Source: Geotrypetes seraphini (lineage: Eukaryota > Chordata > Amphibia > Gymnophiona > Dermophiidae). From it: a stretch of DNA of 64,000 nt. This document shows positions 10,107 to 19,854 of the stretch, piece by piece. Made by a program: the position numbers and the translations under genes. A model generated the notes under the pieces. It did no database searches and was not told the DNA's origin. It was given only the letters and a program-made list of their open reading frames with translations. Position 1 is the stretch's first letter, and every line of letters begins with the position of its first letter. The stretch lies in NCBI RefSeq assembly GCF_902459505.1, contig NC_047094.1, forward strand, positions 26,211,241 through 26,275,240, read 5' to 3'.

Positions 10107-10858
10107 AGTTAGCAGAGAAGTCAATTTTTTCCTGATACAGCAAACATATGACGAAACAAGGACTTTCTTCTAGAAGACGTGAGAACCCGGATTGTTAGCA
10201 GCTGACAGTGTTCTTTGGATTTCCTGCCAGGAACCGCGGCCAGAAGCTCTGGCATTTTTTGAACTGTGGTTGGAGAGCCGTGTAGTGTGCTATATAAGAC
10301 AGCAATGTGAAGACTGCAGTAAAGTTAAGTGCATCTTTTGTGTCTACTGGCTGCTTTACATTTGTAGAATACTGCTCATAAGCTGTCTCCCCAGGATTTT
10401 TTTTAACTTACCTCCTGATACTACTTCCCTCAATGGCAGGAGTTCCTGAGCCTTTTTCGATTTAAAGTCTAGCCAGTTTTTTTTTAGAAACCTAGGGAGT
10501 TTTTTTCCCCCCATTTTGGGTTTTCTCTCCAGTTGGCTGCTTATCCGGAGCGGACCAGTGATAATCCATAAGTCTCCCTTTTCCAAGTCCTTTGGATTTT
10601 GAGGTCCATTTAATAAATATTGAATTAAGTTGTTGGCTCTGGAATTCGTGACATTAAGTTTGACACTCAATTTTGCTTTTTCATTACTAGTTAGTAAGAG
10701 TGTCTTATGCTCTTTGATTGTATGTTGCTCTTTAGGAAAGCCAGAGCCACAACTTAATACCTAGAGACTCTAGGTTTAAAGCCATAAAACTATGCCTAAG
10801 AGTACAAGAAATATAAAATCACCGAATACCGAAATCATACTTTAAAAAAGGGCATTTG
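10107..10858. other. Unassigned; one modest minus-strand open frame
   Basis: A 104-codon open frame on the minus strand (10670-10356) is lysine- and leucine-rich (for example RFLKKNWLDFKSKKAQELLP). I cannot tie it to a family. It has no neighbouring splice sites that extend it. It could be a retroelement remnant or chance. Confidence 0.25.
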
Positions 10859-10888
10859 CTACTACTACTACTATTATTATTATTAATT
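10859..10888. repeat. Trinucleotide microsatellite (ACT)n/(ATT)n
   Basis: Five CTA/ACT units are followed by about five ATT units. Confidence 0.85.
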
Positions 10889-11099
10889 ATTTCTGCAGAG
10901 TCACAAAGAAAAAGACAGACATTTAACATTCCAGCTAACTACCAATATATCAGCAGCTATTTTACACATCTTTAACATGTATACTGACGGATTCGAGCAA
11001 GAAGTCTTTAAACGAGTCTTCCAATGCCCTCCATCGGTATCTCCCAGTGTCACTGGCTTCCTGCTCTAAACCAGGAAATAACACACACCTTCCACCGCA

Positions 11100-11518
11100 G
11101 CACCTGCGAGCCACGCCCCCTGGGGGGCGGAGCCAATTAAACTGACTTCTGCTAGTGCCCAATAGAGTTCACTACTTGCGCGTTCCATCAGGCCCTCGAG
11201 ATCAGGCGTAGCACAGTTCCCCGAGTGTACGTTTCCCTGCCCCACCCATAAAAAGAAACCCTCTTCGCGGATTGGCTGCTGCGCGGCCCAGCAAGACGAA
11301 GCGGGGTTTGTGGTGACGACGGAGCGTCGCGATCGCGCAACTTAAAGGAGTGCCACGTTGCGGCTTTTTGGACTCGGGGCAGGTTTAGTTCGGGCCTTTT
11401 CGGGAGTGTTCGGGCCGCGGAGGGGGGCGGAGTGATTTTGCGGCTCCTGGAAGAACTGCAGCCCGAGGTGGCTGTCAGCGCGTGCGAGCTTTCGGCGTCG
11501 TCTCTTTCGCGGGCGAGC
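11100..11518 (+). promoter_or_regulatory. CDR2: CpG-rich CDR2 promoter and 5' UTR
   Basis: G+C content and CpG density rise sharply over about 11160-11640, around the CDR2 start codon. Visible elements: a CACGCCCC/GGGGCGGAG GC-box pair (11111-11132), a CCAAT box (11133-11137), an inverted CCAAT (ATTGG, 11271-11275), and the CpG run GTCGCGATCGCGCAAC (11326-11341). There is no convincing TATA box, so dispersed initiation is expected. MFSD13B reads away on the other strand, so the island may be bidirectional; that is an inference. The exact start site cannot be read from sequence. Confidence 0.65.
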
Positions 11519-11597
11519 ATGCTGACGGACAGCATCGTGGAGGAGTTCGAGATCAGGGACGATGAGCCCTGGTACGATCACCAGGACCTGCAGCAGG
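11519..11597 (+). CDS. CDR2: CDR2 exon 1 (residues 1-26)
   Basis: The ATG at 11519 opens MLTDSIVEEFEIRDDEPWYD followed by HDHQDLQQ-type sequence (here HQDLQQ), which matches the human CDR2 N-terminus MLAENLVEEFEMKEDEPWYD. Donor CAGCAGG|GTGAGT leaves phase 1. CDR2 is a cytoplasmic coiled-coil protein, the Yo antigen of paraneoplastic cerebellar degeneration, reported to bind Myc. All five exons join in frame to 79+113+149+171+841 = 1353 bases, 450 aa plus stop (human 454), with no breaks. CDR2 rather than CDR2L is favoured by residue identity and by the MFSD13B and POLR3E neighbours. Intron 1 is about 20.3 kb and almost wholly repeat. Confidence 0.95.
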
Positions 11598-11989
11598 GTG
11601 AGTGCTAGGAGATGCTTGGCGGCGTGGGCTGCGCTAGCAGGACTCGCCCTTCCTGGAACTTGAGTCCTGGGAGGAACGACTGCCCCGTCTGCAGCATCCA
11701 CAGCTGCGGGGAGTTAGATCTGAGCCGGTGGCACCCCAGTCCGAGGACTATATGGAAAGGGTCTTTGTGTTAGATACATAACGTGATGCTCGTGCTTGCA
11801 TCGGGTCTATAAGTAGGTGAGCGTTAATGCACTATAAGTTGAGGATTGGAGTAGATTTACTATACCACGTTCACATACAAAAGGATTCGTTCTCTTCCGC
11901 CGGGGGAGGTACCACTTTTATATAAATAAATCGAACTGCAAAAAACAGTAGAGAAGAAAAAAAAAAAAAGATCTGTTGTCACCAGAACA

Positions 11990-12439
11990 CTATTGTTAGA
12001 GCAGACTCATCCTAATCATTGGGCATTAAAAAAAAAAAAAAAAGAGGTACCTCTCCAACATCCACTGGCCTGGGCTATAGCAGGACACTTAACAGAGGTC
12101 AGGATGTGGATGGAACCAAAGCTTTGCTTTTCACCTAGGATCCAGTTGAGAGGGTGTCGGGCTTGCCCATATGGAGCAGACTCCTTAAGCGTTTCCTCGG
12201 AGGGGTAAATCCCGTTAGGTTTAGCATTCCCAATCGATTTGGAAAAGTTGGTGCCTGTGGTTTTGGGGGAAAAGCAGTTCGGTGCCCACCCCCTTGGTCT
12301 GACTGCAGGGAGCTCGTGTCGCATCTGGTGCCTGTCACGGTGGCCGTGAGGTTGTCCCTTTACCTCAGGAATAACTTAAAAATAATAATCGCTTATCTTT
12401 TTTTTTTTTTTTTTTAGAAAAAATATCGATTGTCTTTGA
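11990..12439. other. CDR2 intron 1, A- and T-runs, otherwise unassigned
   Basis: Contains poly-A (about 12028-12043) and poly-T (about 12399-12416) runs at either end of a moderately G+C-rich stretch. This could be a small retrocopy or SINE, but I recognise no Pol III boxes or protein. Confidence 0.25.
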
Positions 12440-12990
12440 GTTTGATTAGAAATATTTTTTTTATTTTCAGTATAATAGATATAATAAGGAAAATACAAAA
12501 GGTATCCCTTATCTCGCCAAAGATTGGAGAAATTTATTTAAAAAATTTCTATACAGTTTACAACTAAACGGTTAACAAAGTGTACATACATAATCTTAAA
12601 ACATGTTAAAAAGACATACAAAAGGTCTTAAAATTCATATTTAAAAGATGCTAACATAGTTTACATAAAACGCAAATCTTAAAACAAGCAAACGTTCATA
12701 TTCTGTCATGGATCCAGATTAATATCATAACTGCAGTTCACAAACAACTCATTAAATTTATCAAATAAAAGAATATAACTAAAAGAAAGCATCGGCAAAT
12801 AACTGTGTTTTGAGTAATTTTCTAAATATATCCCTCTCACAATAGTTCTGTACCTGTCCTACCAGAGAATTCCAAATATCATGCACAGCAGAGAGCCTTT
12901 TTGCCAGTATCGACCAACCTTGGATTCACGGTCGTCTTCAGCAGAGCCAAATTCTCAGAATGCAAGGATCAGTTTGGAATATAACTAGAT
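12440..12990 (-). mobile_element. L2-like LINE 3' part
   Basis: On the minus strand this reads as the 3' region of an L2-type element: GGTTGGTCGATACTGGC ... GAATTCTCTGGTAGGACAGG and further A/T-rich 3' sequence with many short ATAA and GTTTAC repeats. The coding remnant is only suggestive (phrases like SIYNSLVGQVQNYC). Strand and family are tentative. Confidence 0.45.
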
Positions 12991-13385
12991 ATGTTGTTTT
13001 TATTATTTTATGTATAAGTTTTAACTTAAATATCAAGCATTTAACTTGCACAGAAAGAAATCAAACCTAGGACATTCTCCAACTGGCAGTTTAACAATGA
13101 AAAATAATAAGAAATTCACTTACACAAGTTTAATTTTACTCGTCCTCAAATTAGATCCAAGATTTAAACAGTTGGTGAGAAAGTATGAAAATACAATAAA
13201 GAATCAAAGCTTGAAACTGAGAGCAAAATGTATAACAGTCTCATGAGCTTGAGGTTTTTCTTTATCCAACTGGGAAAGTGACAAGAAGGTAGTTACTGTA
13301 ATTGAAACAGTTCAAAAAAGACATACTTATTCAATTGGTGATACACAATGCACTTGCAGGGATGTCGCAAGTAAAAAGTAGCCCC
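12991..13385. other. No recognised feature
   Basis: AT-rich intronic sequence. A 66-codon plus-strand open frame shows no motif. Confidence 0.3.
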
Positions 13386-13389
13386 CAAA

Positions 13390-14620
13390 GCTAAAACTCC
13401 TGGTTTAAGTAAAAGAAATTCACGCCTACGCTTCTGCGTCTCATGTGATATATCGGGAAACATCTGTCTTTTATATCCAAGAAATTCTGCTTATTCTTAA
13501 AGAATAGGCTCAAAATCCATGCCTTATCTGGTTGAAGGGCTACAGATATTATTAATGTTGCTGAGGTTGCAGTTTCTTTAACTGATGTCTCAAGAAGAGC
13601 TGAGGCATCCATTACTTCTTGATTACTAGACCTTTGCTGTTGACCTTGATTACTAGAAGGCAGGTAATAAACCTGAGAGAGTGGAGGTAAACGTTTATCT
13701 GAGATTCCCAAGATTTCCTGAAAGTATCTTTTAATCATTTCCCTTGGAGTCACCAAAGTGACCCTAGGGAAATTAATCAACTTTAGGTTTTTGCTCCGTG
13801 AAGTATTCTCCAACATTTCAACTCTTCTCCTAAGATAGACATTGTCCTTAATTATTGTCTCTTGGATCTGTTTAAAGGAAATTTAATCCTGTTCAACTTT
13901 CTGCATGCTGGATTTAGCCATTCAGTTCCGTTTTTACTTCTTTCAGTTCCCTTGTATGTTCAATCAGTTTCCCTTCTATATACTGAAAATGGGGATTTAT
14001 GGCTTTACCAAAATTAGTCACCAGATCCCAGAGTGCCTCTAGAACAGGGGTGCCCAATATGTCGATTGTGATCAACTGGGAAAGCAATGTGAGTTGGGGG
14101 CTCCGTAATAGACTCGTGTTGTTGTCCTGATCTACCGGGCCGATGAGCCTTCCTCTCCCTGACGTTCCCCACTGCCGCCCCAAGCTCTCCCTGCAGAAGC
14201 GTCGGACCAACCAGCATTCCTCTCCCCGACGTCAATTCTGACGTCGGAGAGGAAGTTCTGGGACAGCCTCAAGCAAAATTGTCATTTCTTTAATAAGACA
14301 TTATTTTTTTTCTGAGGCCCTCCAAGTACCTACCAATCCAAAATGTGGCCCTGCAAAGGGTTTGAGTTTGAGACCACTGGCATAGAGTCATCTGCCTTGA
14401 CCTCTTTGGAAAAACCCCGGAAAATGAATGATAATTAATATTTTCTCTGCTTTTCGGTGTGCTTTGTGTGTTTTTTATTTTATTGTTGGTAGATCATTTT
14501 GACTTGGTCATTTTAAAAGTAGTTCGCAAGCCCAAAAAGTGTGGGCACCCCTGTTCTAGAAGAGTAACTTCGGAGGGTTTGTTAAGAAAAATTTGTTGCT
14601 GACAAGTGAAAGTGCTCACC
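13390..14620 (-). mobile_element. L1-like LINE ORF1 fragment, split by a hAT element
   Basis: The minus strand encodes a coiled-coil run (EHTRELKEVKTELNG; IIKDNVYLRRRVEMLENTSR) followed by KNLKLINFPRVTLVTPREMI and KRYFQEILGISDKRLPPLSQ, the layout of L1-type ORF1 proteins (coiled coil, then RRM-like nucleic-acid-binding domain). The frame is interrupted at about 13920 and 13880 by stop/frame changes. The hAT copy at 14045-14553 interrupts it between SEVTLLE and ALWDLVT; both sides read in the same strand. No ORF2 is seen next to it. Confidence 0.7.
14045..14553. mobile_element. hAT-Charlie-like element inside the L1-like ORF1
   Basis: Begins CAGGGGTGCCCAATATGTCG and ends AGTGTGGGCACCCCTG. Flanks are CTCTAGAA (14037-14044) and TTCTAGAA (14554-14561), an 8-bp duplication with one mismatch. 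Part of the interior (about 14275-14380, GGCCCTCCAAGTACCTACC ... TTTGAGACCACTGG) matches the left end of the hAT element at 24850, so one family lies in, or is shared with, the other. Confidence 0.85.
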
Positions 14621-15085
14621 ACTTAAGGAAACCTCTTTCCTCTCTTCTGACTGAAGTTTTCCCACACCCACTGAATTGGTGACGGATCATTAAAACTTTG
14701 TACTGTATTCTGAAGACGACCGGAAGTTTTTGGAGATGAGGTGAAATATGGTCATATCTAGACAAACCCATTATCAATATTGCTGCAGCGTTCTGTGTAA
14801 CATGTAACAATTTACATCTAACCTTTGTTATTCCTAGATAATAAGGGCATTACAAAAGCCAAGTCTTGACAAGACATAGCCTGAACTACAGTTCAAAAAT
14901 TGTATGGTGTTAACATTGGTTTTAAACGATGCAACGAGAGCATCTGTGCAAAACAAGCTTGAACAGTCTTAGTTACTTGTAACTTCATTCTAATCTTACA
15001 CCTAAAATAGTCATGCACCAGGAGATCATCATCCAGAATGTTCACCTCCGTGTGCCATTGAGGATCCAATTTTCCCACCAAAATT
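14600..15085 (-). mobile_element. L2-like LINE reverse-transcriptase fragment
   Basis: Read on the minus strand, pieces line up as GKLDPQWHTEVNI, VTKTVQACFAQMLSLHRLKP, then LLHVTQNAAAILIMGLSRYD and HISPHLQKLPVVFRIQYKVL. This is the order of motifs at the C-terminal end of L2-group reverse transcriptases (..RRLRPYL..VQNAAARL..RYDHI.P.L..L.WLPV..RI.YK). Several frame breaks are present. 5'-truncated. Confidence 0.75.
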
Positions 15086-15189
15086 ATTTTAGTTTATGAT
15101 GTTTGAAAGCTTAATATGCTTTTAATGGGTTTTCCCCTTATGGACGGTGTAATATTTAAAAAATACTTCACAGTTTATACATCTTGGTG

Positions 15190-15363
15190 CAGGGGTCTCA
15201 AAAGTCCCTCCTCGAGGGCCGCAATCCAGTTGGGTTTTCAGGATTTCCCCAATGAATATGTATGAGATCTATGTGCATGCACTGCTTTCAATGCATATTC
15301 ATTGAGGAAATCCTGAAACCCCGACTGGATTGCGGCCCTCGAGGAGGGACTTTGAGATCCCTG
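15190..15363. mobile_element. hAT-like fold-back MITE with TSD TCTTGGTG
   Basis: CAGGGGTCTCAAAAGTCCCT on the left pairs with AGGGACTTTGAGATCCCTG on the right; the arms pair almost end to end. TCTTGGTG flanks it exactly (15182-15189 and 15364-15371). Confidence 0.9.
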
Positions 15364-15493
15364 TCTTGGTGCATATTAGTTTAAAGGCCCAACTACTCCA
15401 ACTTTGAGTAACTACAAAGACAGTCAAAGTAGTACTTTTATAGGAAAGAGAGTAGTGAAGGAGCTGTGTTTCATGTTCTTGATTGCCTTAGAC

Positions 15494-15668
15494 CAGGGGT
15501 GGTCAACTCCGGTTCTTGAGGGCCGGAATCCAGTCAGGTTTTCAAGGTTTCCCCAATGAATATGCATTGAAAGCAGTGCATGCAAATAGATCTCATGCAT
15601 ATTCATTGGGGAAACCTTGAAAACCTGTCTGGATTCCGGCCCATGAGGACCGGAGTTGCCCACCCTTG
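15494..15668. mobile_element. hAT-like fold-back MITE, first of a back-to-back pair
   Basis: Begins CAGGGGTGGTCAACTCCGGT and ends ACCGGAGTTGCCCACCCTTG. Flanked by CCTTAGAC at 15486-15493 and 15669-15676. The right copy of the target repeat is also the left repeat of the next element. Confidence 0.9.
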
Positions 15669-15676
15669 CCTTAGAC

Positions 15677-15848
15677 CAGGGGTCTCAAAGTCCCTCCTTG
15701 AGGGCCACAATCCAGTCAGTTTTCCAGATTTCCCCAATGAATATGCATTAGATCTATGTGCATGCACTGCTTTCAATGTATATTCATTGGGGAAATCCTG
15801 AAAACCCGACTGGATTGCAGCCCTCAAGGAGGGACTTTGAGATCCCTG
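15677..15848. mobile_element. hAT-like fold-back MITE, second of the pair
   Basis: Begins CAGGGGTCTCAAAGTCCCTC and ends AGGGACTTTGAGATCCCTG. Flanked by CCTTAGAC (15669-15676) and CCCTAGAC (15849-15856, one mismatch). The terminal subtype (TCTCAAAGTCCC) equals that at 15190 and differs from its neighbour at 15494. Confidence 0.9.
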
Positions 15849-15914
15849 CCCTAGACCAAAAGAAGATTTACAATAACAATATGGGCTGGTTTCAGAGAGG
15901 GACTGGGACTCTTA

Positions 15915-16119
15915 TACTGCCTTTTTGTAGTTTTACAACTGCACTCAAAACAGTTTTATATACAGGTACTGTACTTCAGGCATTTTCCCTATCTGTTCTG
16001 GTGGGCTCACAGTGTACCTGGGGCAGTGGAGGATTAAGTGACTTGCCCAGGGTCACAATGAGCAATGCAGGATTTGAACACACAACCTCAGGATGCTGAG
16101 GCTATAGCTTTATCCACTA
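15915..16119 (-). mobile_element. tRNA-derived, MIR-like SINE (main part)
   Basis: On the minus strand: an A-box-like TAGTGGATAAAG, a B-box-like GTGTTCAAATCC, then the core GTGACCCTGGGCAAGTCACT followed by TAATCCTCCACTGCCCCAGG. The arrangement matches MIR/CORE-type SINEs (established: GTGACCTTGGGCAAGTCACT). The 5' tip continues at 17013-17025 beyond the inserted Helitron (CACCACAC on the plus strand). Not a working tRNA gene. Confidence 0.7.
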
Positions 16120-17012
16120 CTAGTCATTAAGCCCGTTACATTAATGGGTGCTAGAATATATGTCTGTCTGTCTTTCTGTCTCTCTCCCTCCCACTGTCTC
16201 TCTCTCTCTCCCTGGCCCCCTTTCTCTGTCTGTCTTTCTGTCCCTCTCCCTGCCCCTGTGTCTTTCTTCCTTTCTTTCTGTCTCCCTCCATCCCGCTGTC
16301 TGTATGTCATTCTTTCCCTCCTTTTCCCTGTGCAGCAGCATTTCCACTCCACTTTCCTGTGCAGCAGCAACAGCATTTCCCTCCTTCCCCCCTCCACCTT
16401 CCTGTGCTGAAGCAGCAGTGGTATTTCCCTTCCCCTCCAGATTCTTGTACAGCAGTAGCAGTATTTTCCCCCACCCTCCCTTCCCTTCTCTTACCGCAAT
16501 CTGGCCTGCTCCATTCGGCCCCTTCCCCTTCTTTTACTGCGTTCTGTCCTGCTTCGATCTGGCCTGCACCATTCGGCCCCCTTCCCTTCCCGCGGTCTAG
16601 CCTGTTCCATGCCCCTCCCTTCCCTTATTGCGTTCCTGTGGCTGGAGTCCTCTTCTTTGTCTGCCCCCCTTCCCTTCCCGCGGGCTGGCCTGTTGCAGCC
16701 GAAGTTTTTTTTTTTTTAAGTTTAAAAGTGCCGCCGCGGCTCCTCTTACGATCCCCGCCAGCGTCGGAAGCCTTCTCTGACGCTGGTGCAGCTCTTGAGA
16801 GGAGCTAACACCGCAGCTTTTAATTTTTGCTTGAGGAGGTGGAGAGCAAGGAGTTCAGCGCCGCAGGCCAGTCCTGGTGGCCATGGAGAGAGGGAGCGAT
16901 ATATGCACGCATGCGCACTCCTGCCGCCACAGACCTACTGATCACAGATCAGAGATCACGGAACCACGCAGGTAAGAGTGCGCATGCGCGGCTAGGGTTT
17001 TATTGTATAGGA
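16120..17012 (-). mobile_element. Non-autonomous Helitron, 893 bp, inserted in the SINE
   Basis: On the minus strand it starts TCCTATACAATAAAACCCTA just after a host A, and ends with hairpin CCCATTAATGTAACGGG, spacer CTTAATGA and CTAG just before a host T. A Helitron is expected to have exactly this: 5'-TC, 3' hairpin then CTRR, insertion between A and T, no target duplication. The interior has CGCGCATGCGCAC near the 5' end and a long CT-rich tract (16150-16660 on the plus strand). No Rep/helicase remnant. Sister copies lie at 58810 and 62871. Confidence 0.85.
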
Positions 17013-17025
17013 TTACACCACACTT

Positions 17026-17728
17026 TCAGATGGGGCTATATTCGTAAATATAAGGCTGACTTTTTTTTTTTTTCATAGCTACTTAACTCCTTTTATTTTT
17101 GTCGAGCTCCCCAGTATTCTGGAAATCACTTTGTTTTGTCATTAAGGGATATCTGTGATATTAATATGTCACCGAAGCGAAGCTTAAGCTCTAACCAGTC
17201 TTTCTTTAAAAATGTAAACTGAAATTCTTTGGCTTGCACCTCATTTGTGTTCACTTGAGAAATATTTCACACCTCATTTGTGTTTACTTGAGAAATTTTT
17301 AAGCAATTAATGGAGCTAATGAAATGCTCCATTTGACGTTTCTGTTGGCAAGCATGTAAAGGTGCTGCTAACACTCGAAAATCACGGCAAATTGAAGACA
17401 TGGCACTGTGCCAAGAGTATTCTGTGACATTGCCACGATCAATGTGGCACAAACTGCACGGAATTAAAAGCTTTACATTTCAGTCAGGGAGGGTGAAAGA
17501 TCAGGAAAGAAAAGGTGAAGTTGGATAACTACATTCCTTTTTGTGAGGGTATTTGCTTGAATTGTTACTGGAGTAGATCTATTATGCCAGGGGCAGAGAT
17601 AACTGGCTGCAAAGTATTGTTTGTCAGTTTTGTTTGTTCTTATTGTGTGGATGTATTTTAATTTATTGTGAATGTGTTTTTTATGAGCTGCTTAGGTGTT
17701 AAGTGGGTAATAAAGTTTAGGAAATAAC
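17026..17728. other. CDR2 intron 1, no recognised repeat
   Basis: A phrase (CACCTCATTTGTGTTCACTTGAGAAAT near 17237 and its near-copy near 17271) is repeated in tandem. Otherwise I see nothing. Confidence 0.35.
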
Positions 17729-17731
17729 AAT

Positions 17732-19591
17732 GGGCTAGATTCACTAAGCAAACCGATCCTGTATCGATTAGTTTGCGACCACTTTACTATCAAATTTCCA
17801 TCCGTCCTGATTCACTTACCCCTCCTGCGATCCACTTTGAATCCGTGCATGCAAATGAGGTGAAATGCATGCAAATTGGACAGCGACCCAATTCACTACC
17901 CAAAATTTCGGATCCGACAGGGCTGGCCGCTCAACCCAAGAAGCGACTGCTGGAGACCAGTCGAAAACATCTTTTCAACTCTCCAGCTCCATAGAAGCCC
18001 TGCTCTGCCCCATGTCTCCTGCCTGCTTGCCCCGATCTTCCAGCTCTGCTTTCTGCCCTGAGCTCCTACTCTCTGCCGCCTTCCCTGCAGTGCGAGCCCA
18101 CAGGTTTAAAGCAGTGCTGCACGCCGCAGTGCAGCCCCGCTTTAAACCCACGAGCTCTCACTGCACAGAAGGCGGCAGAGAGCAGGAGAGTCTGGGTGGC
18201 AAGATTGCCTGGAAGGAGGGGAGCAGGAGAGCCACCGCACCCGACCGGTCCACCCATGGTTGGGCCAGGCCAGCCAGACCCACCCCCCCTCATTCTCCCC
18301 TGTACCTTAAAAAATGTTGGGAGCAGGAGGGGTGCCCGGTCTCTCCTGCCCCATAGGCTGACTAACCCCCCCCCCCCCCTGTCGGGTCCGACCCGGCACG
18401 GACCACCCCTGACACCAAAGTTGGGAGCAGGAGGGGTGCTCAGTCCCTCCTGCTCCTTCAAGGCAGGCTCCCATCTTCTGGAGAAGGAGGGGTGCCCGGA
18501 CCCTCCTCCTGCTCCTATGCCGATGAAAATCTTTGGGAGGAGGAGGAGGAAAGTCGTCCTCCTCCTGCTCGCCAGCCATCTGCCGCCTCAATAGCAGCCT
18601 AAGGACCCGCCCCGGTGCATCATCTGATGCATGAGGAGAGGCCTAAGGCACTGATTGGCTGAGGTGCCTCAGGCAGGGGCACCTCAGCCAATCGGGGACT
18701 TCCTTAGAGAGGAGTCTAGGGAAGTCCCTGATTGGCCAGATGATGCGCCGGAATGGGGCCTAAGGCCGCTATTGGGGCGGCAGCTGGCTGGCAAGCAGGA
18801 GGAGGAGGACTTTCCTCTTCTTCTTCCTGAAGATTTTCATCAGTGTAGGATCAGGAGGGTCCGGGCATCCCTCCTGCTCCAGAAGATGTGAGTCTGCCTC
18901 GAAGGATCAGGAGGGATCGGGCACCCCTCCTGCTCCTAACAATTGTAAAGGTACCGGGGTGGGTGGGCCAGGCTCGACCGCCTGGGCCGGCCGGGGATAG
19001 TGGGAGGCCTAGGAGCAGGAGGGACCGAGCCCCCCTCCTGCTCCCAACTTTGGTATCGGGGTGGGGAGTGCCGCGCTGGTCGGGGGGAGTGCAGCGCTGT
19101 TTGTTTTTTGGGGTTTTTTTTTCAGTTTTAACATTGATGGCAGGAGGGAGTTGGCATCCCTCCTGCTTTTTTCTCGGGGGGAAAGGGGGGGCACGGCAGG
19201 GCAGGTAGGAGAGATCACGGCCTGGGGGGTTTTTGGGCAGATCTCTCTTGCCTGCTTCCGGACTCTCCTGCTCTCTGCTGCCATTCCCCTCAGTGCAGGC
19301 CTGATTTAAAACCATGGGCTTGCACTGCAGGGAACAGCGGTAGAGAGCAGGAGAGTCTGGGAGCAGGCAAGAGAGATCTGGGCTGCGCTGGGCCCTGACA
19401 GCAGTGACAGGAGGCTGCTTCTCCTGTCACTACTGTCAGGGTGTGCGCATGAGCGGGGATCGCTCTGGCTGTGGGTAGGGGGGCGTGCTAACGATCGTCT
19501 CCATTTGCATGCAGGCCTTGATTGAATCAGTTGGCCGGCATGCAATAGGAAACGGATCGTGCACGGTTTGGAGGTTTAGTGAATCCTGCCC
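17732..19591. mobile_element. Large (1.86-kb) terminal-inverted-repeat element, flanks AAT
   Basis: Begins GGGCTAGATTCACTAAGCAA and ends TTAGTGAATCCTGCCC, imperfect inverted repeats. The three bases AAT precede (17729-17731) and follow (19592-19594) it; a 3-bp duplication would suit a Harbinger-like element, but this is tentative. The interior is very G+C-rich, made of several mutually inverted blocks built on GGAGCAGGAGGGGTGC and its complement (18310, 18425, 18483, 18861, 18911, 19016, 19145). No transposase is visible. Confidence 0.7.
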
Positions 19592-19766
19592 AATGTATGT
19601 TCGAACTGTTAAAACAGTTTGCAGATCTCTTCGCTAGACGGTTCTTTCACCATGGCTATTATTTGAGTTTGATTGATTTAACTTCAAAACAAGGTTTTAC
19701 CTTATCTTATATCTACCTTTGTCTTATTTTTTTTTTTTTTTTTAATTTTTAACATAGATTCCTCCA

Positions 19767-19813
19767 GACCCCTGAGGAAGATGTTTTAATCGAAACACGG
19801 ACTGTGTTGGGTC
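19767..19813 (+). ncRNA. Hammerhead-ribozyme-like fold, second copy
   Basis: Stem I GACCC (19767-19771) pairs perfectly with GGGTC (19809-19813). Core CTGAGGA occupies 19772-19778. Stem II is GAT/ATC (19780-19782 with 19789-19791). GAA is at 19792-19794. Stem III ACAC/GTGT (19795-19798 with 19804-19807) has a GGACT loop, and T19808 falls where cleavage would occur. As at 3758, one extra A (19779) sits between core and stem II. Sequence-only prediction. Confidence 0.4.
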
Positions 19814-19854
19814 CCTAATCATTAAGATCATATGTGAGAGCAAATACACCTTCT

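Noticed and set aside
16080-16119. tRNA gene candidate on the minus strand (A and B boxes)
   Set aside because: Box spacing and flanks fit a MIR-like SINE head, interrupted by a Helitron; there is no complete cloverleaf.
16144-16808. 150- and 149-codon frames rich in Ser, Phe and Pro
   Set aside because: CT-rich interior of a Helitron; no start context, domain or splice signals.
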